Positions 25,607 through 33,211 of a stretch of DNA of 64,000 bases are shown in pieces. The DNA is from an uncultured Spirochaetaceae bacterium (GTDB taxonomy: Bacteria; Spirochaetota; Spirochaetia; Sphaerochaetales; Sphaerochaetaceae): positions 16,729 to 80,728 of the forward strand of contig CALXLB010000053.1 of NCBI GenBank assembly GCA_944389085.1, written 5' to 3'. The translations under genes were made by a program, and so were the position numbers. Each line of letters starts with the position of its first letter. Positions within the stretch are counted from its first letter, which is position 1. The notes under the pieces are model-generated. The model saw only the letters and a program-made list of their open reading frames with translations, was not told where the DNA came from and made no database searches.

Positions 25607-26230
25607 ATGGTTATCTATAGTGTTGATAGTGAAGAATTCAGACGTTTCGGGAGTGTGATTGAAGGTGTTGAGACAGATGCTTTGCTTGAAGCTCTTGAAA
25701 GGATTTCACCTTGCCCGGAAGAAGGGACTGTGTATGTTCCGGATGTCCCTGAGTTTGACGAGCTTCCTGTCTATGATTTTCTCTCAAAGCATGTATATGG
25801 CGGTATGCCAGTGCAGATAGGGTATTGCTCAGGTACGAACTATAAGCTCAATTGCCTGGAGTATCACAAGGGGTGGGAGGTCAATGTATCCACAGATGAA
25901 TTGATTATCCTTCTCTCTGATCTCCGTGATATAAGAGGTGGCAAGCTGAAAACATCGTCAGTGATGGCATTCAGAGTACCGGCAAGGACAGTATTTGTCA
26001 TGTATGGAACAACTCTGCATTATGCTCCATGCGGTAGGTTCAAGAACATAGTCGTTCTCCCCAAAGGTACTAATTATGATAAACCAGTGATTGAGGAGAA
26101 GACATTTGAAGACAGGCTTCTATGGGGTTCGAACAAGTGGCTTATCGCTCATCCTGATACAGATGAAGCGAGGGCAGGGGCTTACATTGGACTTGATGGG
26201 GAAAACATCGATATCTCCGAATACTTCTGA
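25607..26230 (+). CDS. DUF4867 cupin-like protein
   Basis: 207 residues from ATG 25607, which follows GGAAGGAG; a frame open to 25577 adds only non-conserved residues. The blocks QIGYCSGTNYKLNCLEYHKGWEVNV, VMYGTTLHYAPC and KWLIAHPD are those I associate with DUF4867, a cupin-like family often found in sugar-metabolism clusters. His and Glu in LEYHKGWEVNV and THLHYAP-type positions could hold a metal. Role unknown; perhaps sugar-acid handling. Confidence 0.7.
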   Translation: MVIYSVDSEEFRRFGSVIEGVETDALLEALERISPCPEEGTVYVPDVPEFDELPVYDFLSKHVYGGMPVQIGYCSGTNYKLNCLEYHKGWEVNVSTDELIILLSDLRDIRGGKLKTSSVMAFRVPARTVFVMYGTTLHYAPCGRFKNIVVLPKGTNYDKPVIEEKTFEDRLLWGSNKWLIAHPDTDEARAGAYIGLDGENIDISEYF

Positions 26231-26236
26231 TTTATT

Positions 26237-26259
26237 GCACGCAGAGACGCACTGCGTGC
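26237..26259 (+). terminator. Hairpin after the DUF4867 gene, overlapping an operator-like sequence
   Basis: GCACGCAG (26237-26244) pairs with CTGCGTGC (26252-26259), followed by GTTGGTATTT. It may end transcription of the MATE/DUF4867 unit. The same bases also contain ACGCAC-TGC-GTGCGT (26247-26261), similar to the two palindromes before the next gene, so it could also be a third binding site. Confidence 0.5.
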
Positions 26260-26308
26260 GTTGGTATTTACATATACTATAATAAAATAATAATTTTTAT
26301 GCTTGATT

Positions 26309-26330
26309 TAACGCACGCATGCATTGAATT
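26309..26330. promoter_or_regulatory. Imperfect palindrome, second operator-like site before the AlbA-domain gene
   Basis: TTAACGCACG/CATGCATTGAA: the left arm matches the core AACGCACG of the perfect palindrome 28 bp downstream; the right arm differs only by transitions from a perfect inverse copy. About 2.7 helical turns from the main site. Confidence 0.45.
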
Positions 26331-26332
26331 TA

Positions 26333-26361
26333 TTGTTTCTAACGCACGCGTGCGTTAGAAT
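26333..26361 (+). promoter_or_regulatory. Promoter with a perfect 24-bp palindromic operator in its spacer
   Basis: TTGTTT (26333-26338), 17-bp spacer, TAGAAT (26356-26361). The spacer is almost entirely a perfect 24-bp palindrome at 26337-26360 with core AACGCACG/CGTGCGTT. A protein bound here must block RNA polymerase, so it is a textbook repressor site, most likely for the product of the gene it precedes. Confidence 0.7.
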
Positions 26362-26381
26362 GTGTTAAGGAGCATGAAAGA

Positions 26382-28046
26382 ATGATACCAACGCATGAAG
26401 ATTTGACAACTGAATTTAAGAGTGATGCAGATGGATTAAGGGATAGCACTTTGATAGAGACTGTTGTCGGTTTAGCTAATACCAAAGGTGGTACGCTGTT
26501 TGTTGGTGTTGAAGATGACGGCAGGATTACAGGGATTAATGAAAGACATCGTGATTCAATAGGTGTTGTCGCTTTAATCGCGAATCGAACTGTTCCTCCT
26601 GTTTCTGTTAGAGCTGAGATAATCAGTGCCGAAAATAAAGATGTTCTCCGCATAGATGTTCCGATGAGTAGAACTGTTGTAGCTTCTTCTGATGGGAAAA
26701 TGCTTCGGCGACGATTAAAGCAGGATGGTTCTCCGGAGAATATCCCTATGTTTCCTTTTGAGATTAATGAGAGATTATCAGAACTTGGGGCTTATGATTT
26801 ATCCTCACAGGTTATTCCAGATGCCTCGGTTTCTGATTTTGATGATGAAGAAAGGAATAGAGTTAGAAACATAATCAGAATCCGTAAAGGCGATGCTAGC
26901 CTTATTGATCTTGATGATGAAGAGCTAGATAAGGCACTAGGTTTTTCCCGCGAATCCAATGGTCATGTACTTCCCACGATAACAGGTATGCTTCTTATAG
27001 GAAAAGCTGAGAGTATACGGAAATTCATCCCAACTGCCAAAGCTGTTTTTCAGGTTATCGAAGGCACCGAAATCCGCGTTAATGAGGAGTATTGTTTACC
27101 GTTGATTGCGCTTTTCTCCATTTTAGAGATGCATATGAAAGCATGGAACCCTCAGAGGGAAATGGAATATGGCCTTTTGAGAATGCCAATTCCAGAATTC
27201 TCAGAAATGGCATTTAGGGAAGGTCTTGTAAATGCATTTGCACACCGCGATTATACCATTTTGCAAAGTGTCAGAGTTGTAGTGGAGGATGATGGTCTGA
27301 CGATAAGCAGTCCTGGAGGCTTTATCGAAGGAGTTAATCTTGAGAATCTTCTTACTGTTGAACCTCATGGGAGAAATCCTATGTTGGCAGATGCCTTTAA
27401 GCGTATAGGTCTGGCAGAACGTACAGGTCGTGGAATTGATAGGATTTATGAAGGATCTATAGTTTTTGGTCGTCCTTTGCCTGATTACTCAGAATCCACA
27501 ACCAGGAATGTTAAACTTTTCATACAGAGGGCAAAGCCTGACTTGCAATTTGTTAAGATGATAGCAGATGAAGAGAATAGAATCGGCCGATCTCTTTCTA
27601 TAAATTCTTTAATGATACTTTCCGCTCTTCGTACAAATCGAAGGCTCAGTCTGGAAGAACTCTGCTCTATAATCCATATAAATATTAATCGAGTAAGGCC
27701 GAATGTAGAGAATCTCGTAGAGTGTGGACTTATTGAGGCTGTTGGAAGTGGTAAATCACGAAGTTACATGTTGAGTGCAAAGGTATATAGACAGAGCGGG
27801 AACATAGTTGGATATGTTCTTCAATCCGATATAGATACAATTAGAGCGGAGGAGTTGATTATCAAGCTGGCAAAAGAACAGGGTGGGTGTGTGAGACGCG
27901 ATGATGTTATCAATCTTCTTCATGTAAATCCTGGACAGGCTTACAGGCTTCTTAAAAAGCTAGCCGAAAAAGGTCTCCTTGAATTAAATGGAAAAGGAAG
28001 ATTCTCGAGATACTGCCTTTGTGAGGATGGCCATAATACAAAATAA
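26382..28046 (+). CDS. AlbA_2/Schlafen-type ATP-binding transcriptional regulator
   Basis: 554 residues. N-terminal AlbA_2 domain (ETVVGLANTKGGTLFVGVEDDGRITGI, about residues 21-50), a central GHKL/HATPase_c_4-like part (FREGLVNAFAHRDYTI with the ATP-binding Asn, then SSPGGFIEG and GRNPMLADAFKRIGLAERTGRGIDRI), and two C-terminal winged helices (SLEELCSIIHININRVRPNVENLVECGLIE; RRDDVINLLHVNPGQAYRLLKKLAEKGLLEL). Proteins of this build are common but poorly understood transcription factors. The palindromes directly upstream point to autorepression. ATG 26382 follows AAGGAG. Confidence 0.85.
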   Translation: MIPTHEDLTTEFKSDADGLRDSTLIETVVGLANTKGGTLFVGVEDDGRITGINERHRDSIGVVALIANRTVPPVSVRAEIISAENKDVLRIDVPMSRTVVASSDGKMLRRRLKQDGSPENIPMFPFEINERLSELGAYDLSSQVIPDASVSDFDDEERNRVRNIIRIRKGDASLIDLDDEELDKALGFSRESNGHVLPTITGMLLIGKAESIRKFIPTAKAVFQVIEGTEIRVNEEYCLPLIALFSILEMHMKAWNPQREMEYGLLRMPIPEFSEMAFREGLVNAFAHRDYTILQSVRVVVEDDGLTISSPGGFIEGVNLENLLTVEPHGRNPMLADAFKRIGLAERTGRGIDRIYEGSIVFGRPLPDYSESTTRNVKLFIQRAKPDLQFVKMIADEENRIGRSLSINSLMILSALRTNRRLSLEELCSIIHININRVRPNVENLVECGLIEAVGSGKSRSYMLSAKVYRQSGNIVGYVLQSDIDTIRAEELIIKLAKEQGGCVRRDDVINLLHVNPGQAYRLLKKLAEKGLLELNGKGRFSRYCLCEDGHNTK

Positions 28047-28076
28047 AAATGTATTCATTGGATAGGATAACGAATT

Positions 28077-28116
28077 GGAACCAGCGAGGGTAACCCCAAG
28101 CTGGTTCCACATTTTT
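28077..28116. terminator. Bidirectional terminator between convergent genes
   Basis: GGAACCAGC (28077-28085) and GCTGGTTCC (28100-28108) form nine perfect pairs, followed on the plus strand by ACATTTTTT. It lies between the AlbA-domain gene and the convergent phosphoglucomutase gene and overlaps the latter's stop region. Confidence 0.8.
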
Positions 28117-29837
28117 TACATGCCGAGGAATGTCTCGATTTCCTTCCTCAGTTCTTTTTCTGTCTCTGCAGCTTTTGCCTTATCGTCCGATCTTATAGAG
28201 AAATATATTTTGAGCTTAGGCTCAGTACCCGATGGGCGGACAACTACGGAGATTCCGCTCTCTGTGATGAACTTCATGACGTCCGATACAGGAAGATCAA
28301 TCTTCGTTTCTTTTCCATCCTTGTCGGTGGACACAGAGTTAAGGTAGTCATTTCTTGTTACAACTGGGCTGCCTGCAAATGATGCAGGTGGTTCGTTTCT
28401 CAGCTTCTTTGTCATGGCTTTCATCTTCTCGAATCCAGCTTCTCCATCGAATTCATAGCTGTGAAGAGTGTTGTAGAAATAACCATACTCAGCATAGAGC
28501 TCTGCAAGCACATCGAGGAGGCTCTTGCCTCTTTTCCTGTAGTATGCAGTCATATCTGCAATCATCATGGCACCATCTACTGCATCTTTGTCACGGACAT
28601 AGCTGCCTGTGAGATAGCCATAGCTTTCCTCGAAGCCAAGGATGTATCTGTCTTCTTCGCCATCTTTTTCCAGCAGTCCGATCTGCTCGCCGATGTATTT
28701 GAAGCCAGTAAGGACCTCTCTCATCTCAATGCCGTAGTGCTCTGCGATTCTTGTTGCCATATCTGTCGTGACAATTGTTTTCACTACGACAGGCTTCTTC
28801 GGCATTTTGCCGAGTTCATTTCTTCTTGTTGCAATCCAGTTGAGGAGAAGCACACCAGTTTCGTTGCCTGTGAGAAGAGTGTAATCACCATCTTTGTTCG
28901 GTACAGCGATACCGACTCTGTCGGAGTCCGGATCTGTTGCGATGAGGATATCACTGCCTGTGGCTTTGACATCTCTCAAGCCAAGTTCCAGCGCTTCCCT
29001 GATTTCCGGATTCGGATATGGGCATGTCGGGAAGTTGCCATCCGGATGTTCCTGTTCTTTCACAACATGGATGTTGGTATAGCCATTCTTCTTGAGGCAT
29101 GTCGTGACACATCTGAGGCCAGCTCCATTGAGCGGTGTGTAGACAATGGAAAGATTCTTGTCTCCATCATTGTCTTTCAGAAGGGACTGGTCTGAGACTG
29201 CATCGATAAAGGCATTGACTGTCTCTTCTCCAATCCATTCGATAGTACCAGCCTTGATTCCTTCTTCGAATGGGATTCTCTTTATAGAAGTGAAGATGTC
29301 GATATCATTGATTGCCTTCTGTATGGCTTCTGCCGCTTTTGTTGTGATCTGGCACCCGTCCGGACCATAGACTTTATAGCCGTTGTATTTTGCTGGGTTA
29401 TGGCTTGCTGTTACGACAATACCGCCTGAACACTTGAGATGACGTACAGCAAATGAGAGGGATGGGGTTGGCATCAGCTCTGTGTACATATGCACCTTGA
29501 TTCCATTGGCTGCGAAGACCGAGGCTGCTGTCTGAGCAAAGAGATCTGATTTGATTCTGCTGTCATGTGCCACCGCAACCGATGGATTGGGGAATGTTGC
29601 GTTGAGATAATCTGAATATCCCTGGCTGGCTTTGGCAACTGTCATTACATTCATTCTGTTGGTTCCAGCTCCGATAACGCCTCTCAGTCCTCCTGTTCCG
29701 AATTCAAGGTCACGATAGAAGGCATCATTTATTTTTTCTTCATTGCCTTTGATAGACTCGAGTTCAGCCTTGAGGTCCTTGTCATAAAGTTCGTTCGAAA
29801 GCCACTGGAGGTATTTTGCCTCCGTTTCCTTTTCCAT
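28116..29837 (-). CDS. Phosphoglucomutase/phosphomannomutase
   Basis: 573 residues of the alpha-D-phosphohexomutase superfamily, the length of PgcA/PGM2-like enzymes. GGLRGVIGAGTNRMN near the N-terminus, TASHNPAKYNGYKVYGPDG with the phosphorylated serine, ATDPDSDRVGIAV with the Mg-binding aspartates, GFEESYGYLTG for sugar recognition and RPSGTEPKLKIYFS for phosphate binding are all present. Interconverts hexose 1- and 6-phosphates. It is the last gene of a unit with NifU-like protein and alpha-mannosidase, which fits mannose use, but sugar specificity (glucose or mannose) cannot be fixed. Start ATG 29837 has AGGAGG. Confidence 0.93.
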   Translation of the reverse strand: MEKETEAKYLQWLSNELYDKDLKAELESIKGNEEKINDAFYRDLEFGTGGLRGVIGAGTNRMNVMTVAKASQGYSDYLNATFPNPSVAVAHDSRIKSDLFAQTAASVFAANGIKVHMYTELMPTPSLSFAVRHLKCSGGIVVTASHNPAKYNGYKVYGPDGCQITTKAAEAIQKAINDIDIFTSIKRIPFEEGIKAGTIEWIGEETVNAFIDAVSDQSLLKDNDGDKNLSIVYTPLNGAGLRCVTTCLKKNGYTNIHVVKEQEHPDGNFPTCPYPNPEIREALELGLRDVKATGSDILIATDPDSDRVGIAVPNKDGDYTLLTGNETGVLLLNWIATRRNELGKMPKKPVVVKTIVTTDMATRIAEHYGIEMREVLTGFKYIGEQIGLLEKDGEEDRYILGFEESYGYLTGSYVRDKDAVDGAMMIADMTAYYRKRGKSLLDVLAELYAEYGYFYNTLHSYEFDGEAGFEKMKAMTKKLRNEPPASFAGSPVVTRNDYLNSVSTDKDGKETKIDLPVSDVMKFITESGISVVVRPSGTEPKLKIYFSIRSDDKAKAAETEKELRKEIETFLGM

Positions 29838-29854
29838 ATTTTCCTCCTTCTTAA

Positions 29855-29874
29855 AGAGCCGGTTGCCCGGCTCT
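29855..29874 (-). promoter_or_regulatory. 8-bp hairpin with GNRA loop between mannosidase and phosphohexomutase genes
   Basis: On the minus strand AGAGCCGG, loop GCAA, CCGGCTCT, then TTAAG. A GNRA tetraloop on a perfect GC-rich stem; it may partly terminate or protect the mRNA between the two genes. Confidence 0.55.
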
Positions 29875-29887
29875 GATCCCGTGTGAT

Positions 29888-32839
29888 TCAGATATTCTCT
29901 GCGATAGTGATAATCTCAAACGGAGCATATTCGATTTTCTCCGTCCAGCCTTCATGATCCTCGAGCATGTTGAGTGTCTCAACCTTCCTGCCCAGATCCA
30001 GAGAACCTCTCTTTCCATCCTGTTCGGAGAGGCGGTAAATGATCTTCTTGCCATCCTCTGAGAGCTTAGCAGCTTCAAGATAGAGTGGTCCGAAATCCCA
30101 TGAGGCCTTGAGATTGTCGCTGTTCTTCACAAGCGGAGTATTGTACTCGATAGCTCTTCTGTTGATTCCAGCCTCGACTGCACTTCCGCTGTGCGGGAGG
30201 ATTGTAAGACAGAAATCATGGTGACCGATATCGGACATGATATCCGGCCTGATATTAGATCTGAGAAGGCTGACAGAGAAACCATCTGTCTGTACGCCGA
30301 GCCCATACTTTCCTTCATTGATTACAGCAATGCCGCCATCCGCTTCGGAGAAGTCCGTCCAGAGATGTGTTGAGACTTCGAATCTTGCCTGCTGCCAGGT
30401 TGTGTTCCTGTGGTTCTCGCGTACTGCGTAACCAGCGCTTGTGTCCGTTACGAGAGCTCTTGAGAGTACATTGCATGCATACTCAGCTTTCATGAGCTTG
30501 TGTTTCTCGTCCCAGTCGACGATATGCTCAGTCTCAATCTCAGGAGAGGAGGCGAAGAGCCTTATCACCATCTTCCATGTGCTCTTGTCTCCAGGAGTTC
30601 TGAGAACTGTTGAGAACTCTGCCATCTGGCTGTCTGCTGCATCCAGAGAAAGTGGTTTCTCGACTTTGAGGCCGTACTCAACCTCATCGTAATTAGGAAG
30701 GATGTCCCATGCATCGTACATACCTGGTGTATCCTGATAAAGATGAAGCTTGTTGAAGTTTCCTTTGACCCATTCTCTTCCGGTTTTTATGTCTTTCAGG
30801 CTCTTGATAGCTCCATCTGCTGCAAACTCGATTGTATAGAACGGAGTTCCCGCTTTCAGGCCATCAACCTTGAGCCATGCTGTATCGCTGGAAGTTTTGT
30901 CTTCTATGGTTCCAGAGGAGAGTGAAGCAATGGCGGGGTAGGCGAAGAAGCCTTTCTTGCCATGTCTTACGCTCTTTCCTTTCTCCGATTCGATGAAATG
31001 CACTCCCGTTCTCTGCCAGTTGAGGGAGTTGAAATAATATTCACCGGACTGGGCAAGAATCTTGTCCAGAGCTTCGTCTATGCTGCGGTAATCGGCTATG
31101 GCATCCTCATATACAGGATTGATGTGGCTGCCAGGAAGAATGTCGTGGAACTGGTTCAGGAGGAATCTCTTGTATTCTGTCCTGATTTCCTCTGCAGGAT
31201 ATTCTTTTCCGCTTGCTTTCCTGATGAGGGAGACAATCTCGGTATTCCTGAACTTGGATTCAAGCATTCTGTTGTAGGCTTTGAGGTTTGACTTTGTCGT
31301 GAAAGTACCACGGTGCATTTCAAGATAAAGCTCACCATCCCAGACAGAGAGTTCTGTATTTCCATCAAAATTGCTGTGGAGATATTCATCAGCTCTCATG
31401 TGCTTTGTCTTAGGCATCACAGAAAGCTTGTCGAAGCGATGCATCATCTCAATCATCTCTTCGGTAGGACCGCTTCCGCCATCTCCATAGCCGAACATCG
31501 AGAGTGTTGCTCCACCTTTTTCCTTGTCCTGATATGCATCCCAGTTCTCCATGATCTGGCTTGGCATATTCCATGTGATGAAATGCGTAGGAGGTACACA
31601 TGCATAGATCATCGTACCGTCCAGACCCTTCCAGAGGAAGTTGTTATGCGGGAAGCGGTTTGTATCGTTCCATGTGGACATCTTGTTGGAGATGAAGTAA
31701 TTCACTCCTGATTTCTTGAGTATCTGCGGCAGAATCCAGCTGTTGCCGAAGACATCCGGAAGCCATGCTGTGTCAACTGTCAGGCCAAAAGCCTTTCTGT
31801 AGTAATGCTGTCCGTAGAGGCACTGCCTGATGAGGCTCTCTGCAGATGGGATATTGCAATCGGGTTCGACATACATAGCTCCCACTGGCTCGAACTGTCC
31901 GCTCTTGATCTTCTCTTTCAGTTCAGCAAAGAGATCAGGATGATACTTCTCCAGTGTCTCATATACATAAGGCTGTGTATGTGTGTAATGGAAATCAGGG
32001 TACTGATCCATCAGCCTCATCTGGATGAGTATTGTTCTGGCATTCTTCTCGACGACATGGATCCTTCTCCAGTAATAGGCGATGTCGAGATGGGAGTGTC
32101 CTACAAGAGCCACATTGCCAGATGATCTGAAATCTGTATTCTGGAAAATTCTCCTGTCAATGTATTCGCGGGCTTTATCTGCACCTTCGAATGTCTCAAA
32201 ATTGACGAAATTCAATGCAGCGTTGAGTTCTTTTGCGATATATGCTCTAGCATCTTCATCGAAATGCTTTGACTTTGTGACATCGATAAGCAGCGTCATA
32301 TCGTAATAAAGGCCCAGGACATCCTTGTTAAGCGTTACGATATACATGCCTGTAAAAATCTGGCGGCAGCCTCTTGATGCCATTGATTCAGGATTTCTCT
32401 CATCATCTGGCTTGGATCTGTTATAGCCTTCGATGTCGATTTCGACTTTTCCATCCTTGCCGATGAAAGGGGAGAGCAGCATTCTGTCCCTGTTGGGGTC
32501 AATGCCACCGGCATAGCGGCCATTGACTTTGATCAGCATTTCAGCAGCTGTATGATGATAGAGCCACAGCTCTTTGTCCCTCATCTCTTCAGGAATAGTG
32601 ATACTGCCCTTGATGAACGCCGTTCCATCTGGTGTGAAGTACATATCGCCGTTTATAAGTGGGCGCCATCCTTCCGGGTAGTACTCAAACTGGTCTTCGC
32701 TGATCTGCCTGGCATCGCGTATCTGGAGATCGGTAATCTCCACCTTTTCTTTTATGATTCCTCTTCTCAGCCATGAGTATCTGAGATCTGTCCATTCCTC
32801 AGGTCTCATGCTTCTTCTGATGACTTCTACAAATGCCAT
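29888..32839 (-). CDS. GH38 alpha-mannosidase
   Basis: 983 residues, the usual length of bacterial GH38 enzymes. VGHSHLDIAYYWRR is the zinc-binding start of the catalytic domain, GAMYVEPDCNIPSAESLIRQCLYG and TAWLPDVFGNSWILPQILKKSGV hold the family signatures (catalytic Asp in the latter), followed by a large beta-sandwich C-terminal half. No signal peptide, so it trims mannosides after import, e.g. from N-glycans or plant mannans. ATG 32839 has AAGGAGGGG. It starts 10 bp after the NifU-like gene. Confidence 0.93.
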   Translation of the reverse strand: MAFVEVIRRSMRPEEWTDLRYSWLRRGIIKEKVEITDLQIRDARQISEDQFEYYPEGWRPLINGDMYFTPDGTAFIKGSITIPEEMRDKELWLYHHTAAEMLIKVNGRYAGGIDPNRDRMLLSPFIGKDGKVEIDIEGYNRSKPDDERNPESMASRGCRQIFTGMYIVTLNKDVLGLYYDMTLLIDVTKSKHFDEDARAYIAKELNAALNFVNFETFEGADKAREYIDRRIFQNTDFRSSGNVALVGHSHLDIAYYWRRIHVVEKNARTILIQMRLMDQYPDFHYTHTQPYVYETLEKYHPDLFAELKEKIKSGQFEPVGAMYVEPDCNIPSAESLIRQCLYGQHYYRKAFGLTVDTAWLPDVFGNSWILPQILKKSGVNYFISNKMSTWNDTNRFPHNNFLWKGLDGTMIYACVPPTHFITWNMPSQIMENWDAYQDKEKGGATLSMFGYGDGGSGPTEEMIEMMHRFDKLSVMPKTKHMRADEYLHSNFDGNTELSVWDGELYLEMHRGTFTTKSNLKAYNRMLESKFRNTEIVSLIRKASGKEYPAEEIRTEYKRFLLNQFHDILPGSHINPVYEDAIADYRSIDEALDKILAQSGEYYFNSLNWQRTGVHFIESEKGKSVRHGKKGFFAYPAIASLSSGTIEDKTSSDTAWLKVDGLKAGTPFYTIEFAADGAIKSLKDIKTGREWVKGNFNKLHLYQDTPGMYDAWDILPNYDEVEYGLKVEKPLSLDAADSQMAEFSTVLRTPGDKSTWKMVIRLFASSPEIETEHIVDWDEKHKLMKAEYACNVLSRALVTDTSAGYAVRENHRNTTWQQARFEVSTHLWTDFSEADGGIAVINEGKYGLGVQTDGFSVSLLRSNIRPDIMSDIGHHDFCLTILPHSGSAVEAGINRRAIEYNTPLVKNSDNLKASWDFGPLYLEAAKLSEDGKKIIYRLSEQDGKRGSLDLGRKVETLNMLEDHEGWTEKIEYAPFEIITIAENI

Positions 32840-32849
32840 ATCCCCCTCC

Positions 32850-33086
32850 TTATGCCATATCCCAGAAATATGGTTTCTTGCGGATTGCCTCGATATGGAC
32901 AGTCTCCCCCAGATCGCGGAGGATTTCCTTTTCCATCCAATCTGTGCATCTGTTGAGAATCAGGCACTTCGAGCATTCGCCTCTAAAGACAAGCCTGAGC
33001 GTTCCGTTTTCGTATGATACGAATTCTACCCAACCTCCATCGCCTCTCAGCTTTGGAGCAAGCGTTTTGACGATATATTCTTCCAT
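32850..33086 (-). CDS. Small NifU-C-like protein
   Basis: 78 residues. The pattern KLRGDGGWVEFVSYENGTLRLVFRGECSKC is that of the NifU C-terminal iron-sulfur scaffold domain, with CSKC in place of the usual CxxC and one more Cys in LNRC. Conventional NifU proteins carry iron-sulfur clusters to other proteins; whether this stand-alone version does so is not known. It leads a three-gene unit with GH38 and the phosphohexomutase. No Shine-Dalgarno sequence; TAAAAT lies 6 nt before ATG 33086. Confidence 0.75.
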   Translation of the reverse strand: MEEYIVKTLAPKLRGDGGWVEFVSYENGTLRLVFRGECSKCLILNRCTDWMEKEILRDLGETVHIEAIRKKPYFWDMA

Positions 33087-33092
33087 AATGCT

Positions 33093-33098
33093 ATTTTA
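33093..33098 (-). promoter_or_regulatory. -10 element of the NifU-like/GH38 unit, leaderless arrangement
   Basis: TAAAAT on the minus strand (33098-33093) with exactly 6 nt to the ATG. No clear -35. Confidence 0.45.
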
Positions 33099-33196
33099 AA
33101 CTAAGGTTTTCACAGCTGTAGGTCAGATTCTGCTACTGAAGTGACATTTTCTTGCTAATCTTTGCTGTGAAGGATGGAAAAAGCTCTCTGTAATTA

Positions 33197-33205
33197 TGAT
33201 ACTAT
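33197..33205 (+). promoter_or_regulatory. Extended -10 of the beta-galactosidase gene, leaderless arrangement
   Basis: TGATACTAT: an extended TGn motif with TACTAT (33200-33205) and 6 nt (CGGGGT) to ATG 33212. No Shine-Dalgarno at workable distance: GGGG directly abuts the start. Confidence 0.5.
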
Positions 33206-33211
33206 CGGGGT

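Noticed and set aside
28461..29195. Open frame of 244 codons on the plus strand
   Set aside because: Antisense shadow of the phosphoglucomutase gene, Cys/Ile-rich and without a ribosome-binding site.
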